Source: Methanosarcina sp.
Lineage (GTDB): Archaea > Halobacteriota > Methanosarcinia > Methanosarcinales > Methanosarcinaceae
Assembly: GCF_028693135.1 (NCBI RefSeq)
Contig: NZ_JAQUVZ010000010.1
Coordinates: forward strand, 62,001-126,000
Reading direction: 5' to 3'
DNA: 64,000 bases
Part shown: positions 55,923-63,534 of the stretch, one piece after another
How positions within the stretch are numbered: position 1 is the first letter of the stretch
Layout of the letters: each line of letters begins with the position of its first letter
Translations under genes and position numbers: made by a program
Notes under the pieces: generated by a model
What the model saw: the letters and a program-made list of their open reading frames with translations, nothing else
What the model was told of the DNA's origin: nothing
Database searches by the model: none

Positions 55923-57308
55923 TTGAAAACCCGAATTGAGAAGGATTCCCTGGGGGAAATGGAAGTCCCGGAAAATACTTATTACGGCATCCAGACCCAG
56001 AGAGCTATCTGCAATTTTCCTGTCAGCGGGCACAGGGAAAGGCCTGAATTAGTCAAAGCATACATTCTGATAAAAAAAGCAGCAGCGATTGCGAATATGG
56101 AACTTGGAGCTCTTGACAGGGATAGAGGAAATGCAATCGTGGCAGCAGCTGAAGAAGTGCTTTTGGACCCTGCAGGAAAGTATTCGGACCAGTTTCCCAT
56201 AGATGTTTTTCAGGCAGGGGCAGGAACTTCCTTTAATATGAACATTAATGAGGTTCTCGCAAACCGTGCTCTCGAAATAATGGGCCGAAAAAGGGGAGAT
56301 TATGATTTCCTGAGCCCTAACGACCACGTGAATAGATCCCAGTCGACTAATGATACTTTTCCAACTGCTTCCTACATAGCCATCATTTTTGTGACTGATA
56401 GACTTCTTGATGTGCTTGCGTCTCTATCGGGAGCTTTTCAGGCAAAGGCAAAAGAGTTTTCAGAAATTCCGAAGTCAGGCAGGACACACCTTATGGATGC
56501 CGTGCCTGTGACACTTGGAGACGAGTTTGGAGCTTATTCCGCGGCTCTTTTAAGAGCTTCACGCAGGATAAAAGAAAGAAGAGATGATCTCCTGGAACTT
56601 CCTTTGGGAGGCACTGCAACCGGAACAGGGGCGAATACACATCCTGGTTATCGGGAACTTGTAATCTCAAAACTTTCCGAACTTTGTAAACTGCCTTTCC
56701 GAAGAGCAGATGACAGCTTCGAAGCTCTTCAGAGCCGGGCCCAGCTTGCAGCCTTTTCAGGGGCTCTCCGGGAACTTGCACTTGAACTTATAAGAATAGC
56801 TAATGACCTGAGGCTCCTTAATGCCGGCCCAACCACCGGAATTTCCGAAATTGAACTTCCGCCTGTACAGCCCGGATCCTCTATGATGCCAGGGAAATAC
56901 AACCCTGTAATGGCTGAATGCCTGGATATGATAGGATTCCAGATTGTAGGTAACGATACTGCAGTCGCTCTTGCAGCCCAGGCAGGGCAGTTAGAGCTCA
57001 ATGTTATGACTCCTGTCATGACTTCTAACATTCTCGTATCTATTGCCCTGCTCACGAATTATCTGCCGGTTTTTCAGGAACGTTGTGTAAAAGGTATAAA
57101 GGCGCATGAGGACAGGTGCAGGGATTACCTTAAGCTAAATCCGATTCTGGTAACCTTCCTTGTTCCAAAGATCGGGTACCTTAAGGCGGCAGAGATCGCA
57201 AAAGAGGTGCTGGAGAAGAAAATTCCTTTAAAGGAAGTTGTAGTAATGAAAGGAATTTTGAGTAAAGAGGAAGCTGATGAACTGCTCAAAATTGAAAAGC
57301 TATTATAA
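55923..57308 (+). CDS. fumC: Class II fumarase
   Basis: A 461-residue fumarase of the aspartase/fumarase superfamily, interconverting fumarate and malate. TRIEKDSLGEMEVP opens the family fold. PNDHVNRSQSTNDTFPTA, SGRTHLMDAVPVTLG and the signature GSSMMPGKYNP are present; RTH and NDTFPTA favour fumarase over aspartase. The start is TTG 55923, nine bases after GGTGAG; a frame open back to 55662 overlaps the previous gene and is not needed. Methanogens usually have a two-subunit class I fumarase, so this class II form is unusual. Confidence 0.88.
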   Translation: MKTRIEKDSLGEMEVPENTYYGIQTQRAICNFPVSGHRERPELVKAYILIKKAAAIANMELGALDRDRGNAIVAAAEEVLLDPAGKYSDQFPIDVFQAGAGTSFNMNINEVLANRALEIMGRKRGDYDFLSPNDHVNRSQSTNDTFPTASYIAIIFVTDRLLDVLASLSGAFQAKAKEFSEIPKSGRTHLMDAVPVTLGDEFGAYSAALLRASRRIKERRDDLLELPLGGTATGTGANTHPGYRELVISKLSELCKLPFRRADDSFEALQSRAQLAAFSGALRELALELIRIANDLRLLNAGPTTGISEIELPPVQPGSSMMPGKYNPVMAECLDMIGFQIVGNDTAVALAAQAGQLELNVMTPVMTSNILVSIALLTNYLPVFQERCVKGIKAHEDRCRDYLKLNPILVTFLVPKIGYLKAAEIAKEVLEKKIPLKEVVVMKGILSKEEADELLKIEKLL

Positions 57309-57371
57309 CTTGCTTAATTCCAGCGCATATTGCTGTTTATGCCTTCTAAAGTACTGATGACTTCAAACGTA

Positions 57372-57518
57372 CTATAAGAGGTAATTGGGAAAATGAGATA
57401 ATTGGGAAAATGATAATTGGGAAAATGAGGTAATTGGGGAAATGAGGTAATTGGAAAAATGAGGTAATTGGGAAAATGAGGTAATTGGGGAAATGAGGTA
57501 ATTGGAAAAATTAGAAAG
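57372..57518. repeat. 17-bp GAGGTAATTGGGAAAAT repeat array
   Basis: About eight imperfect tandem copies of GAGGTAATTGGGAAAAT (variants with GGGGAAAT or GGAAAAAT) lie in the 511-base gap after fumC. Translation on the other strand gives FPNYLIFPITS repeats but there is no supporting start or conservation, so I treat it as DNA repeat. T-rich sequence near 57630-57660 could terminate transcription. Confidence 0.85.
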
Positions 57519-57819
57519 TCCAGTATAGAAAAACTAATAGTTAAAACATTGACAGTTAAAAAGCAGACCGTGAAAAAGTCAGCAGTGAGACAGTTTTCCC
57601 ACATTAATCCGCAGGTTGTCTGTGGGATTTTTAATTAAAAATTTTTATTTATTGTCCCGGTCATTTTCAATCTGAATTTCAGACTATTTAAATTATAAAT
57701 ATTTAATTTGTTCTTCCTAAGTTTGTAGTTATAATATTGCAATTATTCAAAACCACTGGTTGATTGAGGCTACAGGTTAAGGAATGCTATGCAAAACGAA
57801 TAAGGTCTGTTTAAGGTAC

Positions 57820-58173
57820 TTAATTGAGGTACCCTTTTCTTTCAAGCCATTCGACCTGGGGCCTTGTGTATTTCCAGGTAACATCAGCTTTTGAGTCCTG
57901 AACTTCCCAGGGGTTGGCTATGACAACATCGCCTTCGCGGATCCACATTCTCTTTTTCTTGGAACCGGGAATCCTGCCCATTCGGACTACTCCATCCATG
58001 CACTGCAGTGTAACTCGTTTTGAGCCAAGTAAACTTGCTACTGTTGCCAGGACTTCGTTTCTATCCTTACGTGGGGTTCGTACCCTTGTTACTTCCTGGG
58101 TGCCGTTTCCTGGTCCTACTGGTTTATTAGATCCTGCTTGTCTTTTTCGAATTGTGCTTCTGTAATTAGCCAG
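57820..58173 (-). CDS. Translation initiation factor aIF1A, copy 1, probable CTG start
   Basis: A 117-residue archaeal eIF1A homologue (OB fold), which binds the ribosomal A site and helps start-codon selection. [42 protein letters not shown] and [17 protein letters not shown] are standard. The conserved N-terminus [10 protein letters not shown] begins right after CTG 58173; GAGG ends seven bases before it (58181-58184). A longer ATG frame from 58276 or so exists but has no ribosome site and passes through that Shine-Dalgarno. The paralogue has the same arrangement. Confidence 0.9.
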   Translation of the reverse strand: MANYRSTIRKRQAGSNKPVGPGNGTQEVTRVRTPRKDRNEVLATVASLLGSKRVTLQCMDGVVRMGRIPGSKKKRMWIREGDVVIANPWEVQDSKADVTWKYTRPQVEWLERKGYLN

Positions 58174-58449
58174 ATTAATTCCTCCTCTAATGATTTTAAT
58201 TATTTCAATGCTGAATTGTGTTTGCTGGTTCTTATGCCCAATTCCATTTGTTTGTCCTTCTTTTTTGGGTGCCATCAAAGATATTTGCTATTTTATTAAC
58301 AGCGTTAATTAAATCACGATGTTTTATATTTTTTGACCCATCCCTAAAAACAAAAGACGAAAAACAAAGAAAATTAAAAAACGAATAGTGAAAATGAATT
58401 GAGTGTTAATCTAGTAAATAATGAAATTAACACTCAATCCAGATTATCA

Positions 58450-58668
58450 TTAGAACTTCCTGTGGTTAGGAAGGCAGTCTCTGCAGTAAACCGGCCGTCC
58501 TTCTGTTGGTTTGAACGGAACTTCGGTCTCAACACCGCAGTCAGAACAGGTTACTTTAGTCATTTCTCTGGGGCCGCCGCTAAAGCCGCCTCTAAAACCA
58601 CCACTTCCACCACGGTTGCTGTCTCTGCTGCCACCACGTGAAGAGTTTCCTCTGTCATTAAAACCCAT
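58450..58668 (-). CDS. RGG-rich CxxC-x17-CxxC small zinc protein, copy 1
   Basis: A 72-residue protein. N-terminal Arg/Gly repeats (RGGSRDSNRGGSGGFRGGFS) are typical of RNA-binding tails. VTCSDCGVETEVPFKPTEGRPVYCRDCLPNHRKF has two CxxC pairs for one zinc. I know it as the CxxC-x17-CxxC domain family common in methanogens; its function is not established. The leader has the shared hairpin at 58681-58695. It lies 276 bases upstream of aIF1A copy 1. Confidence 0.9.
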   Translation of the reverse strand: MGFNDRGNSSRGGSRDSNRGGSGGFRGGFSGGPREMTKVTCSDCGVETEVPFKPTEGRPVYCRDCLPNHRKF

Positions 58669-58680
58669 TTTTGTTTCACC

Positions 58681-58695
58681 TCCGTTTATAACGGA
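58681..58695 (-). promoter_or_regulatory. Leader hairpin overlapping the ribosome site (copy 1)
   Basis: On the minus strand, TCCGTT-ATA-AACGGA forms a six-base-pair stem directly before the ATG, and the second arm supplies the GGA of GGAGGTGA. The ribosome site is thus partly inside the stem. Copies 2 and 3 keep the pairing with a G-U change. Confidence 0.75.
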
Positions 58696-58734
58696 TATTT
58701 ATAGAGTAAAAACAAGATTGTATAAATTTTATTG

Positions 58735-58760
58735 ATTAAAAACAAAAATTGGTTTTTAAT
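58735..58760 (-). promoter_or_regulatory. ATTAAAAAC/GTTTTTAAT inverted repeat (copy 1)
   Basis: Perfect nine-base arms separated by eight bases, about 70-90 bases upstream of the start codon. The same inverted repeat is found at 59517-59542 and, slightly shorter, at 61173-61197 upstream of the two paralogues. A T-rich/AAAGAGA block follows, then ATATAA, so it is near the transcription start. Confidence 0.65.
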
Positions 58761-59248
58761 AACAATTATACGTCTCTTTATTTTCAACTACAATTACATA
58801 GGAGTTTAATTATATAAAATTTTCCATCAAAAAATATAGGGCAGTGCCCGCGAGTTATTGATTAGGTATGGAAAAACGGGAACATATGCCTTCTTTGCTC
58901 TTATTTGAAAACCGCTCGTATGGTTGCGGTTTTCATTGATTAACCCCCACGAACAGATAAAGTAACAGATATAGTCAGCTCAATTAAAAAAAAAAACATC
59001 CAGATCATACAAAAATAATTCATGTCATAAAAAAAATAATTTTGACCATACAAAGATGAACTCTGCCATAAAAAAAGATTTAATTATAAAAAATGATCGA
59101 AAGAAAGCTCAAATTTGGAGCAAATGAGAAGTGTAACAGCATAATCATTTAATAAAGTACATTATAAAAAGAATAGTCCGTTTGTCCTGCTCAAGCTAAG
59201 CAAAACGGACACAATTTGTCAAGTGAAATTTTCCGAATGAATTCGAAA
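58761..59248. other. Intergenic region with a strong hairpin
   Basis: This carries the upstream promoter of the first RGG/CxxC gene (ATATAA near 58813), and a perfect hairpin GAAAACCGC...GCGGTTTTC at 58907-58934 of unknown role. The rest is A-rich with short AT repeats (CATAAAAAAA-type) at 59000-59090. No gene is visible. Confidence 0.45.
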
Positions 59249-59449
59249 TTAGTAGCGGTTTTCTCTGGGCTTCCTATGGTTAGGAAGGCAGTCTCTGCAG
59301 TAAACCGGTCTGTCGGGATCTGGTTTGAAAGGAACCTGAGTTTCAGCACCGCAGTCGGAACAGATTGCGTTGTGCATTTCCTTTGGGGCTCCGAAACCTC
59401 CCCGGTTACTGTCTCTTCCCCGGAAGGAGTTTCTGTCATTAAAAGCCAT
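59249..59449 (-). CDS. RGG-rich CxxC-x17-CxxC small zinc protein, copy 2
   Basis: A 66-residue paralogue with shorter Arg/Gly repeats (NSFRGRDSNRGGFG) and AICSDCGAETQVPFKPDPDRPVYCRDCLPNHRK. Both CxxC pairs are kept; the C-terminus is longer (PRENRY). It has the same leader hairpin and inverted repeat. It is the most diverged of the three. Confidence 0.88.
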   Translation of the reverse strand: MAFNDRNSFRGRDSNRGGFGAPKEMHNAICSDCGAETQVPFKPDPDRPVYCRDCLPNHRKPRENRY

Positions 59450-59461
59450 TTTCTTTTCACC

Positions 59462-59476
59462 TCCGCTTACAACGGA
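59462..59476 (-). promoter_or_regulatory. Leader hairpin overlapping the ribosome site (copy 2)
   Basis: Minus strand TCCGTT-GTA-AGCGGA, with one G-U pair in place of A-U relative to copy 1, followed by GGTGA. The stem is preserved despite sequence changes in loop and arm, which supports an RNA structure. Confidence 0.75.
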
Positions 59477-59516
59477 TAGTCATTTGCTTAAAAATAAGAT
59501 TGTATAGAGCTCTTTG

Positions 59517-59542
59517 ATTAAAAACAGAAATTAGTTTTTAAT
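59517..59542 (-). promoter_or_regulatory. ATTAAAAAC/GTTTTTAAT inverted repeat (copy 2)
   Basis: The same nine-base arms as at 58735-58760, with spacer AGAAATTA. Downstream (toward the promoter) AACAGATTATACATCTCTTTATTTTTA matches the copy 1 and copy 3 leaders. Confidence 0.65.
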
Positions 59543-60086
59543 AACAGATTATACATCTCTTTATTTTTAATGTTTATACTATACAGTCAAATTATATAAA
59601 TTTTACTCATAAAAATTAAAAAAATACTAGAAGTGTTTTCCATATGAAGTTACCTACTTGTGAACTACCCCCACCTATCAGGATAAAACCTGCCGAGGAA
59701 GTGGCTTTCTTCAAGTATTCACTTCATCTGAAATTTCGGTTATAAGAACCAAATCCACATCTTTAAACCTGTTTGTCGAAGATTACAAACAACATTTTTG
59801 TAGGCTGTCCATAAGGCATTTTGTGATAAAAAACAAACCAGTTGTCTTCAAACCACAATCCTTTACCTTGAAAGGATACGGTGTATATCAATCTTAATTT
59901 GTTACCACAGAGAGTTGAAGAGATAAAGCAGGGTTGCTGAAAAGAACAGAAAGTCTTAAAATAACTTTAAGATAAAACAGAATTATTGAAAAGAGGAATG
60001 AGAGGTTTAACCGTGACGCTGGTTAAAACCAAATAGTATCAAGATAGTTATTTTTTGTGAATTGAGTCTTCTAATTTATCAAACAG
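59543..60086. other. Intergenic region, promoter of copy 2 and possible IS-like sequence
   Basis: The promoter part is at 59590-59610. At 59660-59690, GTGAACTACCCCCACC resembles the GTGAACTACCC edge of the hairpin at 61303, without a clear second arm. The remaining sequence has no gene I can identify. Confidence 0.35.
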
Positions 60087-60431
60087 TTATTTAAGGTAGC
60101 CTTTGCGCTCGAGCCACTCTACCTGAGGCCTGGTGTATTTCCATATTACATCGGCTTTGGAGTCCTGAATTTCCCATGGAGTGACAATTACGACATCACC
60201 TTCACGAATCCACATTTTCTTGTTTTTAGATCCAGGGATTCGGCCCATTCGGACAACGCCGTCCATGCACTGCAAATTGACCCTCTTTGAGCCCAGGAGG
60301 CTTCCTACAGTTGCCAGTACTTCATGATTTTCCTTGCGCGGGGTACGCACCCTTGTAACTTCCTGAGTAGTTGGTGCGGCAGCTCCAGTTCCTGCTTTTC
60401 TTTTTCTTATGTTGCTTCTATAGTTTGCCAG
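60087..60431 (-). CDS. Translation initiation factor aIF1A, copy 2, probable CTG start
   Basis: A 114-residue aIF1A paralogue, close in sequence to copy 1 ([42 protein letters not shown]). CTG 60431 begins [13 protein letters not shown], the same conserved start as copy 1, and GAGG (60439-60442 on the plus strand) ends exactly seven bases before. Upstream an in-frame stop occurs about eight codons before CTG, and there is no ATG, GTG or TTG between it and GTG 60350, which would delete the conserved basic N-terminus. Non-AUG initiation is thus the simplest reading. Confidence 0.9.
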   Translation of the reverse strand: MANYRSNIRKRKAGTGAAAPTTQEVTRVRTPRKENHEVLATVGSLLGSKRVNLQCMDGVVRMGRIPGSKNKKMWIREGDVVIVTPWEIQDSKADVIWKYTRPQVEWLERKGYLK

Positions 60432-60887
60432 GTTGATTCCTCGTTGTATTATTACTTAGAGTTGTTTAAATCTCATTTATTTTATCAGATCATATTTTTT
60501 CGACTTTACTGTGTTCAACAATTCCTTTATGTATTTTGGGGTGAAGGTTCATAAATAGATAGGAATTAAAAAACCTCTGAAAACCTGGAATCCCTGAAAA
60601 TCCAAAATATCAGGAGACTCTCCTATTTTGAAGGCGGAGGATATCCGTTCATAACCCATGACTTGGTTTACTTCAAAACTCTTCAGAGCAATTCCATCTT
60701 CTTCTAAATAAATATTAACTGATATGTGATTTATGAATTGTTTTATTATGACATAACAAATAAAATTATAGAAATATATGAATTCCGATGCCCTTCACCC
60801 ACATATAAGGTAAAAACACAGAATAAAAAGTGGAGTAAGTGTTGTGTAATAAGTTACAGTACAACACTTTACGTGAGAAATTTGAAT
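60432..60887. other. Leader of aIF1A copy 2 and intergenic sequence
   Basis: No gene is visible in this 456-base gap between RGG/CxxC copy 3 and aIF1A copy 2. A weak inverted pair around AATCCCTG/CAGG occurs near 60588-60612. A frame on the plus strand overlaps RGG/CxxC copy 3 and is a shadow. Confidence 0.4.
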
Positions 60888-61103
60888 TTAGAACTTCCTG
60901 TGGTTAGGAAGGCAGTCTCTACAGTAAACCGGCCGTCCTTCGGTTGGTTTGAAAGGAACTTCTGTTTCGACACCGCAGTCAGAACAGGTAACCTTGTGCA
61001 TTTCTCTGGGACCGCTGTTGCCACCTCTGAAACCACCACTTCCACCACGGTTGCCGTCTCTGCTGCCACCCCGGTAAGAGTTTCCTCTGTCACTAAAACC
61101 CAT
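60888..61103 (-). CDS. RGG-rich CxxC-x17-CxxC small zinc protein, copy 3
   Basis: A 71-residue paralogue, nearly the same as copy 1 (RGGSRDGNRGGSGGFRGG and VTCSDCGVETEVPFKPTEG). It lies 456 bases upstream of aIF1A copy 2, matching the layout of copy 1 with aIF1A copy 1, so a CxxC-aIF1A block was duplicated. The leader carries the shared hairpin and inverted repeat. Confidence 0.9.
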   Translation of the reverse strand: MGFSDRGNSYRGGSRDGNRGGSGGFRGGNSGPREMHKVTCSDCGVETEVPFKPTEGRPVYCRDCLPNHRKF

Positions 61104-61115
61104 TTTAATTTCACC

Positions 61116-61130
61116 TCCGCTTATAACGGA
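61116..61130 (-). promoter_or_regulatory. Leader hairpin overlapping the ribosome site (copy 3)
   Basis: Minus strand TCCGTT-ATA-AGCGGA then GGTGA. The loop is as in copy 1 and the G-U arm as in copy 2. Confidence 0.75.
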
Positions 61131-61172
61131 TACACATATTTCATAAAAATATGATAAGAGATAATTTATTAT

Positions 61173-61197
61173 TTAAAAACAAAAAACGAGTTTTTAA
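61173..61197 (-). promoter_or_regulatory. TTAAAAAC/GTTTTTAA inverted repeat (copy 3)
   Basis: Eight-base arms matching those upstream of the other two paralogues, followed by TAACAGATTATGTCTC and ATATAA at about 61249. Confidence 0.6.
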
Positions 61198-61302
61198 TAA
61201 CAGATTATGTCTCATTATTTTTACTAATTGTAAAAACCTCTTATGTTATATAAAAGTAATCCACATTAACCGGAAGACATATAAAAGGGTCATCCTCGCA
61301 TG

Positions 61303-61345
61303 TGAACTACCCGCTAAATCTAAAGATTTAACGGGCTTCCTGTGT
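61303..61345 (+). mobile_element. Orphan IS200/IS605-like end hairpin
   Basis: GTGAACTACCCGCTAAATCT then AAAGATTTAACGGGCTTCC forms a long hairpin (61310-61335) flanked by GAACTA and GGGCTTCCTG. The same flanks occur in the hairpins at 47769 and 48064 on the other strand. No transposase is nearby. It could be an attachment remnant or a solo end. Confidence 0.4.
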
Positions 61346-61572
61346 CATCCTTCAGACTATTGTCCATAAGTCAAGCAGGCTCTACCCCGTGTCTGGTGAA
61401 TATATGTACTTGAGCTTCCTTTCGGATAATTGACCTGATTGACCTTATTGACCAGATTTACCTGATTGACCTTATTAACCAGATTTACCTGATTGAAATG
61501 GGTTTATTCAAGCCAAAGTAAGGCTTTGAGGTTTTTCAGTACCTGATAGAAAGAATGCAGGCAGTCTGAGGT
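61346..61572. repeat. Short TGACCTTATTGACCAGATTTACC repeats
   Basis: GACCTGATTGACCTTATTGACC, AGATTTACCTGATTG and ACCTTATTAACCAGATTTACCTGATTG are imperfect direct repeats at about 61431-61496. No gene is present. Confidence 0.6.
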
Positions 61573-62256
61573 TTAAAGCTTTTTAGCCACAACTACAAAC
61601 CCATTAATTTTGTTACCTGTCCTGGTTTTAAGCTCTTCAACCCTGAAATAATCAATCTCAAACCCGTAGTCTACAAGCAGGAACACAAGCTCTTTTTCAG
61701 AGAAATGATGGGCAATAAATTCAACCTCTCCTGTATCAGGATTAAGGGCAAGGAAAGAACCTTCTTCTTTTGTAACCGGGAAGTCCTGAAGGTAACGCTC
61801 TCGGTAAAGCTGGAGGTGCCAGTTCTGCCCGAATTCCACAAGGTAAAGGTAACCCCCTGGTTTCAGGACTCTGAAAGCTTCCTGAATTATCCTGGCTCTT
61901 TCCTGCGGATCCGGCACAGAGGTCAAAAACGCCTGCATGACTGCAAAATCGAAACTTGATTCGTGGAAAGGAAGATCAGAAGCATCCCCAACCTTAAATT
62001 CAGCCCTCTCTTTTATCTTTCGATCCGAGTACAGGCTTTTTGCAGCAGCTTTTGAAAGCTTGATCGCTTCAATGTTTATATCGATCCCTGTTACCGAATA
62101 TCCCAGGGAAGCAAGCTCAAGGCTAATTTTTCCAAAACCGCATCCGAAATCAAGAATTTTATAGCCTTCTTGTAGATAACTGTGAACTACGGGATAAAGC
62201 TCAAGACTTGAGGGTATATTCTGTCCGGGAACTGTTTCCCAGTATAATTTTGACAT
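61573..62256 (-). CDS. SAM-dependent methyltransferase
   Basis: A 227-residue class I methyltransferase of the Methyltransf_11/25 type. Motif I ILDFGCGFGKISLELA (near 34-49), acidic motif II VTGIDINIEAI, ASDLPFHESSFDFAVMQAFL and the post-motif LKPGGYLYLVEFGQNWHLQ are present. The C-terminal part has a beta-rich extension with HHFSEKELVFLL. The substrate is unknown and the gene is alone. Confidence 0.87.
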   Translation of the reverse strand: MSKLYWETVPGQNIPSSLELYPVVHSYLQEGYKILDFGCGFGKISLELASLGYSVTGIDINIEAIKLSKAAAKSLYSDRKIKERAEFKVGDASDLPFHESSFDFAVMQAFLTSVPDPQERARIIQEAFRVLKPGGYLYLVEFGQNWHLQLYRERYLQDFPVTKEEGSFLALNPDTGEVEFIAHHFSEKELVFLLVDYGFEIDYFRVEELKTRTGNKINGFVVVAKKL

Positions 62257-63190
62257 ATAGAACCAGATACAGGTAAAGGATAAAGAACATTTCGAAACCC
62301 ATAAAATACTCTGGGATGCCAGCCTTACGTGAAATAGGGAAGAAAAAGAGCTGGAAAAAATAAAAGGGGTAGATAAATGAATAATTTGGAAATAAATAAA
62401 ACAACATGGAAATAAAACAATAAAGATATTTCAGGCAACTCCTGAATCCGCCCTCAGGTGTCACCTGAAAAATTCTTATTGTTAAGGGTTGAATCCTGTT
62501 AACACAGACTGAGACACCGCCTCAGTACCGGTTTATTCAGGATTTTTAATCCCGCAGCGTTCCTGTGACAACCTGTCCAGGTCGCAAGATATATTCACGG
62601 GATAACACAGTGGCTTCTGTTGCAAGGTTCCGGAAGGAATCGGATCGTTGACATCAATATGGATGCAACAGATGCCACCGTTTTAGATTGGAATGCCCTT
62701 AACATTCAGGTTTATCTCAATGTTTTTGGAGTACTTACTTTTTGGAGATTTGTTCCTATCTGTTTTTTGAGACCTTTATTCATTCACGTTTTTAAAGACC
62801 TTTATTTCCTTCATTTTCTTAAAGATCTTTTAAGTCCCAGAGATTGTTTCAAAGCATTTAGTTTCGTTTTGCCTGGAAAACAATTTGGGATTAGAATTTC
62901 ATATTGTAAAATTAGAATATAAGTATACTTTTTGCAAGAATTCGGTTATCTGGCCTAATTGATGCTTTTAAAACTTGATAATGCTTTATTTTCCTTGATA
63001 AAAGATCTGCATAATTTACATTCAATAAAGAGCATACCTAAATCCCCTTATCAAACATAAAAGGACCTCATAAAAAGAAAAGTAACTTTTGATCCTTGAT
63101 TATTCTTCGGTATACCGGGAAATAGGTAAAATAAGCTGTAAGAACAATAAAGGAAATTAAAACGTCTTAAAGCCTCCACCCACCCTGCTT
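62257..63190. other. Long intergenic stretch without a recognisable gene
   Basis: More than 900 bases with no convincing gene. A 100-codon plus-strand frame from 62620 is AT-rich and lacks a ribosome site or family similarity. The patch at 62450-62700 has a higher GC content and might be decayed coding DNA. The rest is AT-rich. Confidence 0.4.
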
Positions 63191-63195
63191 TCCAG

Positions 63196-63534
63196 CTTAT
63201 TGGAGCTTATATTCAGGGACCTGGGCCTGACCTGCGGGGCATTTTTACGATTACTCTTCCCCTGCTTGCACTCGTTTTTGCAAGGGCTCTTGAAGGCATT
63301 ACGGGAAAAAAGGTATCTGTTGCCAACGCATGCCTCGCCGACCTCACCTCCGAAGAACAGAGAACTAAAAATTATGGCAGGATGTCTATTGCCTCAAATC
63401 CGGGATACGTCTTTGGCCCTGCCCTTGCCAGTCTTCTGAGGGCAACAGTCTATGGCGAACTTCTACCCGTATCTGTAGCCCTTCTGATTTCAATCGAAAA
63501 AATAAACCCTTTCCAACCAGAACTTATAGAATGA
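63196..63534 (+). pseudogene. MFS transporter remnant
   Basis: A short frame encodes FARALEGITGKKVSVANACLADLTSEEQRTKNYGRMSIASNPGYVFGPALASLL and then about 35 more residues to a stop at 63532-63534. It matches the middle of an MFS drug-transporter (helices 3-6, including the GxxxGPxxG motif on helix 5). Both the beginning and the C-terminal half are missing. Its stop overlaps an ATG of the MtrA paralogue (ATGA). Confidence 0.7.

Noticed and set aside
57314-57604. Open frame encoding FPNYLIFPITS repeats
   Set aside because: It is the translation of a 17-bp DNA repeat array, has no ribosome site or conserved ends, and fits simple slippage.
62450-62700. Possible TnpB-like remnant on the minus strand
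   Set aside because: Short peptides reminiscent of transposase C-termini were found but no Zn-finger or RuvC motif could be traced, so I do not call it.
62620-62922. 100-codon plus-strand frame
   Set aside because: It has AT-driven composition, no Shine-Dalgarno, and no family features; it looks like chance in a long gap.
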